From Lachnospiraceae bacterium (GTDB lineage Bacteria > Bacillota > Clostridia > Lachnospirales > Lachnospiraceae): a DNA stretch of 64,000 bases. Below the pieces are notes generated by a model. The model made no database searches, was not told where the DNA came from, and saw only the letters and a list, made by a program, of their open reading frames with translations. The DNA lies in NCBI GenBank assembly GCA_029067205.1, contig JAIEEY010000079.1, positions 1-64,000 of the forward strand, written 5' to 3'. Positions 18,041 to 26,697 of the stretch are shown in pieces. Both the position numbers and the translations under genes were made by a program. The stretch's first letter is position 1. Each line of letters opens with the position of its first letter.

Positions 18041-20707
18041 CTATCTTCCCTGTGTACTTGTGCGCATCAGAACCATCTGCATCAGTATAAAACTAAAACC
18101 CACTGGAATACATGGATGGTACGCCCACTCTGTCAAGCTGACAAACCCAAACACAACAACCAGCACAAATGGAGTCAACACAATGTTGTATTTTTTCCCG
18201 TGATCCAAAGCAAATTGGACAGAGCGCCACAATGTCAACGCATACAATATAATAAACGCAATTCCTGCAATCACCCCGAAATTATATGCCACTTGTATAA
18301 AAGAATTGTGCGCATGAGCATATTCATTGCCATTTTTATCCTCTGGTCCCATCCATGGATGTCCCTGAAATCCAATTTCTTTTATATAATCGCCAAAGAT
18401 CGCAAACCTTCCATTCGATATGTCATTTTTCTCTCCATCTTCGAGACTGCTTTCTCCATCGCCCTCCATGGAAAACTGTGATCGATTGATTCCCGCCAGA
18501 CCGTCTCCTGTATAGACCAGTTCTCCCGTCTCTTCCAACCAGATTCGCTCGATCTGCCCTGCATCTGCTTCTTCCTCTCCTTCTGACCGAAACCTGCCGA
18601 ATAATGTACTAAAAAAACGGCTTACTGTCATATATTTATCCGAGTCAATCGGATCTCCCTCATAAACCATGAAAGACCGATCCTGAAATTCCAAGTCATA
18701 GCGCACTGGTTCATTCACAACAGCCGGAACCATCCGCACTGCTGTAAAAACCATCGGAAAACTGACCAGACACACCATTGCCAGAACGCCAAGCTCTGAT
18801 ACAATCCTTCTAAAACTTTTGTGATATATGACCGCTGTCAGAACCACAAGCACTGCCACTGTCACTGCTGAAGTCAAAAATGCCGTTCTTGACATCGTAA
18901 GCACGATAAATCCAACCACACATGCTGTCACAAAATACTCTGGCAGACAAAAAACGAGTATATTCTTTCTGGTCTTTAACTTGCCATAGAGTTTTGCAAG
19001 CACTGCCCCAAGCACCACTGCAAGATACATACCAGTACATGCCACCGTATGAAACATTCCACCATACCGATAAAGCATCCAGTAATGATGCGGCCTGTGT
19101 TCGAGGCAGAACATTGTCACCAGAGCAAAGCTTAAAAGGATTCCATTGTTAAAATTCCTTAAAAACCTGCATCGAACCAACAGTGTGTCCGGTGCAAAAA
19201 GAAACGCCAGAAATGGAAGTGTTGCGGTAAATACCCACACCTTCTCATATCGGTTTGCGTACATCAGCAGGCTAAACACACCCCATAAGACCAGATACAC
19301 CGTCTGCTGCTTATGTGCACTCACCTGTCTGGAAATCTTTTTTCCAATATTGTGTAAAAGCTTTTGATCATAAACTGCGCTGGTCCGCACCAGAACAAAA
19401 AGAATATTCAGTGCCAACAGCCCCCACGCCGCCACCACACCACAGGTAAGTCGTGCAAGGAGCAGTTTGTTTTCATCTGTCCCAGCTGTCTTGCAGTAAA
19501 ACACAGATCCGACAAGACCAAGTGCAAGCCATATGGCGCTAAACTTATTGACAAACTGCTTTTCGCTATAGTTCATCAACAGGGCAGCCGCCAGGAAGAT
19601 CAGCATCCATCTGGTGTTCGTGTAATGGTAGAAATCCCTGTCTGCATTGACATACTGACATAATGCACAAAACAACAACCCAAAGCATACCGTCTGAATA
19701 TAGTTTCTCCACACCAGACAGATTTTACTACTGACTGGAAGTTTCGACTGCTGTGCTGGCCGGATTATTCTTGTCCCCCGCCACAGCATGCCAGCCAGCC
19801 AGCCCCATGCAGCTATCATTCCGATTGAAAAAAAGAGTTTGTCCCACACTTCCCCGCCAAAATGCCCCAATACTACAGCATAAACAAACAGTGCGATCAC
19901 TGCAAGGCCGCCAGCTGCACTCATACCAAACCGAAAATATCTGCTAATCTGTCCAGAATAGTATGCCATCTGGCCATCATACCAATATACCGCAATCAGC
20001 AAAAAGAAATATAGGAACACTGCTCCGGCAAGAATCAATGCATAGAGCAAGACAATCTGCACTGCGGAAAGTGGTCTTGTATAGTCAAAATCAGCGACCA
20101 GGCTCAGCTCCTCATTGATAATACCATCAATATATAAGGTGCTGTTCTCCTCCTGTGCAAGCAATTTCCTGTCTGCGACGGGCAATGTATATCCTGCCCG
20201 GCTCTCGTCACTGATCACAATTTCATAATAATATGCTTTCCCTGTCTCCACATCCATATCGGGCTCTGCGTTCAGATACCCATTTTTCTCAATCGTCCGA
20301 CTGTTCTCCTCCTCCTCGTAAATACAGGAAAAGTTCTCATCATACAGCCGAAACAGAACACTTTCCTGCCCAGATTGTTCTGATGAGATCACACATTGCA
20401 TATAGAGTGTTATTTGTTCAATATGCGTTTCTGAAAAAAATAACATCTGAAGTTTTTTATCTTCTGCAGTAAATGAATCTCCTGAAAATGCAGTCTCTGT
20501 GGTCTTCTTATACGCCTGCTGCTTTGACAATGTATGATTTTTTACTACCCCCATCGGAAATACCCGCATCAGCAGAATAAAGGCAGCTGTTGCTACAACG
20601 ATCTGAACTGCTGCATTTCTTTTTGCCTGGATTCTGGCATGTTCACTGTCGGAAAAAGTATAGAAGATCACGTCATTTATATAATGAAAAAAACTATCCA
20701 AATCCAT
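18041..20707 (-). CDS. O-antigen ligase/polymerase-like membrane protein with N-terminal ectodomain
   Basis: An 888-residue protein. The first membrane segment is followed by an extracytoplasmic region (about residues 70-200) of beta-rich character, then ten or more membrane segments. Near the C-terminus HAHNSFIQVAYNFG is the Wzy_C/WaaL hallmark, and a large periplasm-facing loop precedes it. It probably polymerises or transfers lipid-linked repeat units outside the cell. The ATG at 20707 is preferred: an upstream in-frame TTG at 20755 would fall inside the predicted promoter at 20740-20768. Confidence 0.78.
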   Translation of the reverse strand: MDLDSFFHYINDVIFYTFSDSEHARIQAKRNAAVQIVVATAAFILLMRVFPMGVVKNHTLSKQQAYKKTTETAFSGDSFTAEDKKLQMLFFSETHIEQITLYMQCVISSEQSGQESVLFRLYDENFSCIYEEEENSRTIEKNGYLNAEPDMDVETGKAYYYEIVISDESRAGYTLPVADRKLLAQEENSTLYIDGIINEELSLVADFDYTRPLSAVQIVLLYALILAGAVFLYFFLLIAVYWYDGQMAYYSGQISRYFRFGMSAAGGLAVIALFVYAVVLGHFGGEVWDKLFFSIGMIAAWGWLAGMLWRGTRIIRPAQQSKLPVSSKICLVWRNYIQTVCFGLLFCALCQYVNADRDFYHYTNTRWMLIFLAAALLMNYSEKQFVNKFSAIWLALGLVGSVFYCKTAGTDENKLLLARLTCGVVAAWGLLALNILFVLVRTSAVYDQKLLHNIGKKISRQVSAHKQQTVYLVLWGVFSLLMYANRYEKVWVFTATLPFLAFLFAPDTLLVRCRFLRNFNNGILLSFALVTMFCLEHRPHHYWMLYRYGGMFHTVACTGMYLAVVLGAVLAKLYGKLKTRKNILVFCLPEYFVTACVVGFIVLTMSRTAFLTSAVTVAVLVVLTAVIYHKSFRRIVSELGVLAMVCLVSFPMVFTAVRMVPAVVNEPVRYDLEFQDRSFMVYEGDPIDSDKYMTVSRFFSTLFGRFRSEGEEEADAGQIERIWLEETGELVYTGDGLAGINRSQFSMEGDGESSLEDGEKNDISNGRFAIFGDYIKEIGFQGHPWMGPEDKNGNEYAHAHNSFIQVAYNFGVIAGIAFIILYALTLWRSVQFALDHGKKYNIVLTPFVLVVVFGFVSLTEWAYHPCIPVGFSFILMQMVLMRTSTQGR

Positions 20708-20739
20708 AAACCTCCCAGCAGCATTTCCTATATCTTCCA

Positions 20740-20768
20740 AGTATAACACAACCAAAACAGCAATACAA
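20740..20768 (-). promoter_or_regulatory. Sigma-A-type promoter for the polymerase/pgl operon
   Basis: In the gene sense the sequence reads TTGTAT, 17 bases, TATACT, ending 33 nt before the ATG at 20707. The match and the exact 17-bp spacing suggest a real start site for the genes from 20707 leftward. Confidence 0.6.
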
Positions 20769-20783
20769 CCACATCACTTTATC

Positions 20784-21416
20784 TCATAATATCACTAAAG
20801 CGATCAAAATCAATCCAAATACATAATATACAAGATACTCATATATTGCAATGGGAACCGCATAAACAAATGCAGCCTGCAGCGCCGAATGCTCCACATC
20901 CATCCCTGCATAGACCAGATGAAACCCCTTCTGCTCCGCTGATGCCGCAAGCCTGGAATCCAAAAAAGAAATCTTGGGACCATAATCCACGCAATCGACA
21001 CTCTCCAAAACAAGTGTATTGACCTCTCCAGGTGTCAGCTGCACATGAACCGGAACCTCCACCCAGCCATATTGCGGCAGTTCGGAAACGGGAATTGCCA
21101 TAAAAAATATATGTTCTCCATATTGATTCAGAATACTGACCTGCAGCACTCCTACCTCCCTGGCACACTCGGATGCGTCAATATGAACCTTTACAATCTC
21201 CAATGATTCATACTGCGGTATAAAATCCTGTTCCAGCTGATAACCAAATGCCACGGAATCGACCTTCTGCTCATATGCAACTCCGCTCTCCGACACCACT
21301 GCCCTTGTGATCCGCCCAGTGATACAAAGCGTTGTCAATACCATTGCCAGTATGATGCCACTGACAATCACTCCTATCCTTCTCCACTTCTCCAATGTGT
21401 TCCTCCCTCTACTCAT
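20784..21416 (-). CDS. Membrane-anchored protein with beta-rich ectodomain, unknown function
   Basis: A 210-residue protein not recognised as a named family. It has a membrane segment at residues 13-32, an extracytoplasmic beta-strand-rich region (about 40-175), and a C-terminal membrane segment, ending in hydrophobic residues. The layout matches the N-terminal part of the large polymerase-like protein encoded next (membrane helix, then a similar-size ectodomain), so it may be a stand-alone cousin of that domain. It is in ATGA overlap with the GT39-like gene. Confidence 0.6.
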   Translation of the reverse strand: MSRGRNTLEKWRRIGVIVSGIILAMVLTTLCITGRITRAVVSESGVAYEQKVDSVAFGYQLEQDFIPQYESLEIVKVHIDASECAREVGVLQVSILNQYGEHIFFMAIPVSELPQYGWVEVPVHVQLTPGEVNTLVLESVDCVDYGPKISFLDSRLAASAEQKGFHLVYAGMDVEHSALQAAFVYAVPIAIYEYLVYYVFGLILIALVIL

Positions 21417-22846
21417 TCCTTATGTTTGATCTGATAGAGTTGAAATTCATTCTGTTCGATCCCTGTTGTCATAACAAATTCCTTTTCCAAACCATTTTGT
21501 TCCAAAACCTGTGCATCAAGCCAAGGTGTCACACAGCTGTCAAAATACCAGACCGAGCCAAAATCGCCCGCAAAGTCCACATCATTTAAAAACGTTACCC
21601 TGTCCTCAAAATAAATATTGTAGATAAATCCATAAATCTCAAAATTGTAGGCAATCAGGTCCTCCGGCTCCAGGTGTTCCTCCATATATGCAAGCAATTC
21701 TTCTGTATGTGTAATGTGATATTCCATCTCAATATTTTTCTGATAGGACTCCAGAACCATAAAAAGCCCAAAGATACCGATCAGAATCTGGACATACTCG
21801 CGCTTTTCCTGAAATGCAAGTGCCAGAAACAATGCAAACAGCCCCATACAGGGCAGCAGATACCTTGCAATAAAAAAGGGAGTAACCAGAACGGATACCA
21901 CGATGCCAATCAGCGCTGTCAGTAGAGGAACCGCAAGCATCATCAGCGCTGTCAAACCTTCCCAATCTCCATCGCTCTTTTTCCTGCACCGATTGATGCA
22001 GACCAGCACTGCGGCACCACACAAAACCAGATACAGCACAGCAGAACCCGGCAGCCGCGATGCAAACAGAAAATCAGGATACTTGCGTATAACCTCCCAG
22101 GTGACAGGTTCAATCCAGTAGTTCTCAATCCGGCTCATTGTCTGCCTAAGCAGAATAACAAGCCATGGAAGGTAACACACCGCCACTGTACTACCTGATA
22201 ACAGACTAACTTTCAACAATATCCAGTCTTTCCTTTTTCTGCACTGCAATAATACACAGACACATAGCAGCATATAAATGCATACACAGCTCAACATTGC
22301 ATAAGTATGCGTATAACATCCCAGTAGACTTGCAGCCGTCAACTGTATGCAGCAGCACTTCCCAATCTGCTTGTCCTCCTTCATACACATTCCATATGCA
22401 CTAAGTCCCGCCCATGTGACAAAAAACAACGCCCAGCTGTACATACGCATCTGCACCACATACTCAAGCACACATGGAATAGCATTGACCATGATCAGGA
22501 ACAACACTGCTGCACGCTCTCCCCACCATGGTCTTATATGGGAAACTGCAAGCAGCATTGTCAGCACCATCGGAATAATGGAAACCGCCTTGTATACCAG
22601 AAAAGTATCGCCAAAAAGAAGCACAAAACATTTCACGATCAGATAATACAACGGGGGATGCACATCATTTGCCGTATTTTGAATAATCCCCCAGAAATGA
22701 TTTTCGCGCACTAATTCCATTGTATAGGCTTCGTCTGTCCATATATTCTTATTAAAGATCAGACTGATATACAATCCAGCAAAAAGCAGAATCAAAACGA
22801 TCAAAACAATCAGACCAATCTTTCTCTCAGTCATTTTTCCCTTCAT
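21413..22846 (-). CDS. GT39-like (ArnT/PMT type) membrane glycosyltransferase
   Basis: A 477-residue multi-pass protein. The first extracytoplasmic loop has WTDEAYT followed by DVHPPLYY, the acidic-plus-aromatic signature of GT-C enzymes in the GT39/GT83 group that use polyprenyl-phosphate sugars. About eleven hydrophobic segments. It would add a sugar outside the cell. ATG at 22846 has GGAG 8 nt upstream, and the gene overlaps the YfhO-like gene by 20 nt. Confidence 0.75.
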   Translation of the reverse strand: MKGKMTERKIGLIVLIVLILLFAGLYISLIFNKNIWTDEAYTMELVRENHFWGIIQNTANDVHPPLYYLIVKCFVLLFGDTFLVYKAVSIIPMVLTMLLAVSHIRPWWGERAAVLFLIMVNAIPCVLEYVVQMRMYSWALFFVTWAGLSAYGMCMKEDKQIGKCCCIQLTAASLLGCYTHTYAMLSCVCIYMLLCVCVLLQCRKRKDWILLKVSLLSGSTVAVCYLPWLVILLRQTMSRIENYWIEPVTWEVIRKYPDFLFASRLPGSAVLYLVLCGAAVLVCINRCRKKSDGDWEGLTALMMLAVPLLTALIGIVVSVLVTPFFIARYLLPCMGLFALFLALAFQEKREYVQILIGIFGLFMVLESYQKNIEMEYHITHTEELLAYMEEHLEPEDLIAYNFEIYGFIYNIYFEDRVTFLNDVDFAGDFGSVWYFDSCVTPWLDAQVLEQNGLEKEFVMTTGIEQNEFQLYQIKHKE

Positions 22847-25169
22847 TTATGAGTCTCCTGTCCTTTGGTAAGCATACGATTCCTGCAATCCCTATTGCTG
22901 TCAAAACGGAAATCACATACGCAATCTTCCACAACACCGGGATAACATACCTCACACCAATAGTACCATCATAGTTTCCTGGAACCTCAATGGCAATTCG
23001 ATTGTTCTGTCCTGCTGTTATGGAAAACTGCTCTCCACTCTGCAGGTCATACGCTTGATAATGGTCATAGCAGAATAGAGGAATTTCGACACGTTTTGGC
23101 GCATTGCTGTCATTCCTGCACGTAAAAGATATCCTTCCACCCTGGCTGACATAATCAGCCGCCTGCACCGTATCATCCTCCAGGATCATATCCCTGCGCA
23201 AACACAACGCTGTCTCTGTTCCTTCCAGCAAATACTCCCCACCATAAATATTGGTAATCGAATCCACACCACTCATAGATGCATACATTTTTGTAGTGAT
23301 AGAGACATCTGCGTACTGCATATAAAAGAGTCCCACATTCAATAGCAGCAGGAAACAGATGCTCCCGCCAGCAAACAGACCATACCGCATTTTCCCGCTC
23401 TCACTGCAGATCGTGATTCCTATAACGGTGACAAACACACACAACACCGTTGCCATGGAAAGATATCTCCACGGAAACTGTATGACAGTTGCTATTTTTA
23501 CGATAGTTTCGCTCACCGCCCCAAGGCTGTCCCACGGAAATATTTGCAGTGAAAAACAAATAGCAATGCCTGCAAGCAGGGAAAATACAGCGCCAGAACG
23601 CATCAGTGCACTTTCCTCCATACCCCAGTCAAATCTTTTGATATAACACCATAAAAAAACACCGATCCCAACTGCAAGACCGAATCCTAAATTGATGGGC
23701 AGATCACCCTGCAGCTCTTCCAATGATTTTCCACTAGGCGTCATAAACATGCCAAAAAGCTGGATCAAATAAGCTCCGGATTCCTGAATGTGCCCAGAAT
23801 TGTTAGACCTCACCAGAATATCCATCTGCATGGAATCCAGCATCGGCACCAAAAAACCAAGATTCAACAGCACTGTCAAGAGCGCTGCCTTCACCAATGC
23901 GATAAAACGATAAGGTTGAAAAGTCTTTTTCAACAAAATAACACATGTTATAATAATAAAAAGTGCTGTGATCTCTGTAGAGATCAAATGACTTTGAAGC
24001 ATCCCTGTCAATCCCAGAACAACAAAGATATAATCCCTGATGCTGATCTGCTTCTGTTTTGTTGTATATATTTTATAAAATCCATATACCACCATTGGCA
24101 TAAACACCATTGCCGTATATTCTCCGACCGCAGCCCTGACATAAACGTTCGTTATCCTGTAAGCGGAAAAAAGATACATCCAGGTTCCCAGAAATGCAAT
24201 GCTGCGATTCTTACAAATCCCTTTGAAACAACAATAACATACTACACTGGTCGCTGCATTTACACAAAATACATATACCTGATAACAAATATGGATCGGA
24301 ACCGCCATATTATATAAAACTGCCGGAAAATATAAGAAAAGCTGTCCGTAAAATAAGGGAGATGCATACCCATAACCATTCATCATATCTGCCTGAATCG
24401 GCGCAATCCATCTGCCCTCTTCGATTGACCGTCCCAGAGATAAAATTCTTGCCAAATGAAACGGTGCATCATGTCCTCCAATGATAAATCCCTGAAAAAC
24501 CGGAAGACTGGACAAAAAGACCATGGCAAGAAAACCAAGGACAATGTGCTTATTCCTATAAGTATTCTTCCTGATGAAATAAAAATAGCAGAAATCAATA
24601 AACAAAAATCCCAGAACCCATGTCAAAATACGGGTAACACGCCAACGCAGCAATTCCCTGACAGTGATCTTTTCTATCTTTAAAATGCCGCTTCCCCCAT
24701 AATAAACTTTAAAGTCCAGATCATCAATATCTGTCACAGATGTGATCCACATCCTGTCCTTTTGGCTTGTCTGCCCCCCTGTCAGTTCTATTGTATTATA
24801 TTTTACACTTGTTGGATTTTTGTACGACCTGATCCGCAGCCATCCTGCCTGATCGGCACAGCTTCCCACTGTGTCCTCCATATTCATGACACTGGAATAC
24901 TGTACCTCCACGTCATACGCCCCCGGTGCAATCCGCATCTTTGCATTTCCAAGAGCAGGATACTCTCCAGCCGACTCCATGTCTGGACTGATATAGTACG
25001 CATCCTCCGGCTCATTATAAATCACATTCTCACGATAAATTTCTGTGTTCTCTGCATTAAAATCATAAATTTTCCGTCTGCCTGCCACGCTTATCATCAG
25101 GAAACACATTACGATTGCCTCAAAGAGAAAAAGCCTTCTTGCTGTTTGATCAAAAGCTGTTATCTTCAT
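22827..25169 (-). CDS. Large YfhO-like GT-C membrane glycosyltransferase
   Basis: A 780-residue protein. An N-terminal membrane segment and a beta-rich ectodomain (about residues 35-170) precede a polytopic core. The GGHDAPFHLARI loop is the acidic catalytic-type motif of the YfhO-like group. A C-terminal ectodomain (about 630-755) and a last membrane helix follow. YfhO proteins use undecaprenyl-phosphate sugars made by CsbB/GtrB enzymes. The GT2 gene directly upstream, overlapping by 20 nt, is of that type, so the two likely form a side-chain glycosylation system. Confidence 0.72.
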   Translation of the reverse strand: MKITAFDQTARRLFLFEAIVMCFLMISVAGRRKIYDFNAENTEIYRENVIYNEPEDAYYISPDMESAGEYPALGNAKMRIAPGAYDVEVQYSSVMNMEDTVGSCADQAGWLRIRSYKNPTSVKYNTIELTGGQTSQKDRMWITSVTDIDDLDFKVYYGGSGILKIEKITVRELLRWRVTRILTWVLGFLFIDFCYFYFIRKNTYRNKHIVLGFLAMVFLSSLPVFQGFIIGGHDAPFHLARILSLGRSIEEGRWIAPIQADMMNGYGYASPLFYGQLFLYFPAVLYNMAVPIHICYQVYVFCVNAATSVVCYCCFKGICKNRSIAFLGTWMYLFSAYRITNVYVRAAVGEYTAMVFMPMVVYGFYKIYTTKQKQISIRDYIFVVLGLTGMLQSHLISTEITALFIIITCVILLKKTFQPYRFIALVKAALLTVLLNLGFLVPMLDSMQMDILVRSNNSGHIQESGAYLIQLFGMFMTPSGKSLEELQGDLPINLGFGLAVGIGVFLWCYIKRFDWGMEESALMRSGAVFSLLAGIAICFSLQIFPWDSLGAVSETIVKIATVIQFPWRYLSMATVLCVFVTVIGITICSESGKMRYGLFAGGSICFLLLLNVGLFYMQYADVSITTKMYASMSGVDSITNIYGGEYLLEGTETALCLRRDMILEDDTVQAADYVSQGGRISFTCRNDSNAPKRVEIPLFCYDHYQAYDLQSGEQFSITAGQNNRIAIEVPGNYDGTIGVRYVIPVLWKIAYVISVLTAIGIAGIVCLPKDRRLINEGKND

Positions 25170-26106
25170 ATTCTTCCCCTCTGCTCCCCACTTCTTCCTT
25201 GACTACATACTGCGGCGAATTGTTGATACTGATGTAAATACGTCCAATATATTCCCCAATGAGTCCCAGCATGATCATCAGCATACCGCCGATAAACACA
25301 ACTGCCGCCATCAGTGAACTGAACCCCAGCGGCACTTCTGGATTGACAAATTTTTTCACGATCGTATAAATTCCATAGATAAAACCTGCGCCTGCAAAAG
25401 TAACGCCTGTTATTGTAGCAATCCTGAGTGGCAGGATCGAAAACGCCGTAAACCCATTAAACCACAAACCCAGCAGTTTTTTCATTGTATATCCCGATGT
25501 TCCGACCTCACGGCTTCGGTGTTTTACCGGAACATTGGAGATATTTCTGGTGGCGCGCAGCACAAGACCAATAATATAAGGATAACTGTTCTCATATTGG
25601 AGCATGCTGTCCACCACAAAGCGTTTCACTGCAAAATAGCTTGTCAGATGCAGCTCTTTTGGCTTTCCCAGCATCATCCTCGTCATAATATCATTCATCC
25701 ACGTCCCAAAGTTGCGAAAGGCGCTGTGCTGTTTATTTTCGTAGCTCGCATAGACCACATCGCTTCCATTCTCAATACCCTCAAGCAGCTTTCCCACCTC
25801 ATTTGCCGGTGTCTGCCCATCATCGTCAAGACAGACAACAATATCGCCGTCTGACCTGCGAAGTCCTGCCATCAGCGCCGCATGCTGTCCAAAATTCCGT
25901 GCCAGACTGATTCCTGTAATATTGCTGTATTTTGCACACAACGCCTTGATGACCTCATACGTGTCATCCGGTGAACAGTCATTTACCAGAAAAATATCAT
26001 ACACATATTTGGGTATAGATGCCATTGTATCCTGTATCTCTGCTACAACGCTCTCGATTGTCCTTGCGCTTTGATAACAGGGAATGACAAAGCTAATTTT
26101 ACTCAT
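25150..26106 (-). CDS. Polyprenyl-phosphate glycosyltransferase, GT2 (GtrB/ArnC/CsbB-like)
   Basis: A 318-residue GT2 enzyme. The GT-A domain starts ISFVIPCYQSARTI and has the DDDGQTP acidic motif and the LARNFGQHAALMAGL segment of the DPM1/GtrB branch. Two C-terminal membrane helices (about residues 235-300) follow. It makes a polyprenyl-phosphate sugar for GT-C enzymes such as the overlapping YfhO-like protein. The ATG at 26106 is 13 nt from AAGGAG; a TTG at 26112, seven nt from it, may be the true start. Confidence 0.85.
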   Translation of the reverse strand: MSKISFVIPCYQSARTIESVVAEIQDTMASIPKYVYDIFLVNDCSPDDTYEVIKALCAKYSNITGISLARNFGQHAALMAGLRRSDGDIVVCLDDDGQTPANEVGKLLEGIENGSDVVYASYENKQHSAFRNFGTWMNDIMTRMMLGKPKELHLTSYFAVKRFVVDSMLQYENSYPYIIGLVLRATRNISNVPVKHRSREVGTSGYTMKKLLGLWFNGFTAFSILPLRIATITGVTFAGAGFIYGIYTIVKKFVNPEVPLGFSSLMAAVVFIGGMLMIMLGLIGEYIGRIYISINNSPQYVVKEEVGSRGEEYEDNSF

Positions 26107-26139
26107 AATCAACTGATATCTCCTTATCACTGTCTGGAA

Positions 26140-26685
26140 TCAATGATCCCTTGGATTAACGGCTCCAAACAATATCAAGTCCTCATATTTTCCCTCCAGA
26201 AAAAGCTCATCCTTCAGATGCGCTTCCTGCACATAACCCGCCTTCTCATGCAGGCGCCTGCTCGCCATGTTATACGCAAGCACACGCGCTGATAATTTAT
26301 GCAGCCCAAGTGTCCCAAAAGCATAGTCTGCCATCAGCTTTACTGCTTCCGTTCCGATTCCTTTTCCGTACACCTGCTCTTCCCCCAGATAAATACCGGA
26401 CTCCGCCCTTTTGTGCTCATCCTCAAAATTCTGCAGATAGACAGATCCCAGCGGCATGGCATCCTCGCTCCTGCATATGATAAACTGATGTACCAATCCC
26501 TTAAAAACCTTATTGGTAAGCCACTCCTCATGATCTTTTCGGCTGACTGGTTTCCGATAGATAAAGTTTTCTACCACTGTCGGCTCATTGCGCCAGCGCA
26601 CTGCCAGCTCCGTATCATCCGCCGTAATCGGTCTCAGATAGATCTGCTGTCCTCTTATCACCAACTCTTTTTTTATAGGTTCCAT
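26140..26685 (-). CDS. GNAT-family N-acetyltransferase
   Basis: A 181-residue GNAT protein of the RimJ/RimL-like branch. It has the acetyl-CoA motif EEQVYGKGIGTEAV and the late NMASRRLHEKAGY segment. In this position, two genes after wecE, it may acetylate the C4 amine of dTDP-Fuc4N (a WecD-like step) or another amino sugar. A protein N-terminal acetyltransferase is less likely in this context. The ribosome site GGAG is well placed. Confidence 0.75.
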   Translation of the reverse strand: MEPIKKELVIRGQQIYLRPITADDTELAVRWRNEPTVVENFIYRKPVSRKDHEEWLTNKVFKGLVHQFIICRSEDAMPLGSVYLQNFEDEHKRAESGIYLGEEQVYGKGIGTEAVKLMADYAFGTLGLHKLSARVLAYNMASRRLHEKAGYVQEAHLKDELFLEGKYEDLILFGAVNPRDH

Positions 26686-26697
26686 ATTTAACTCTCC

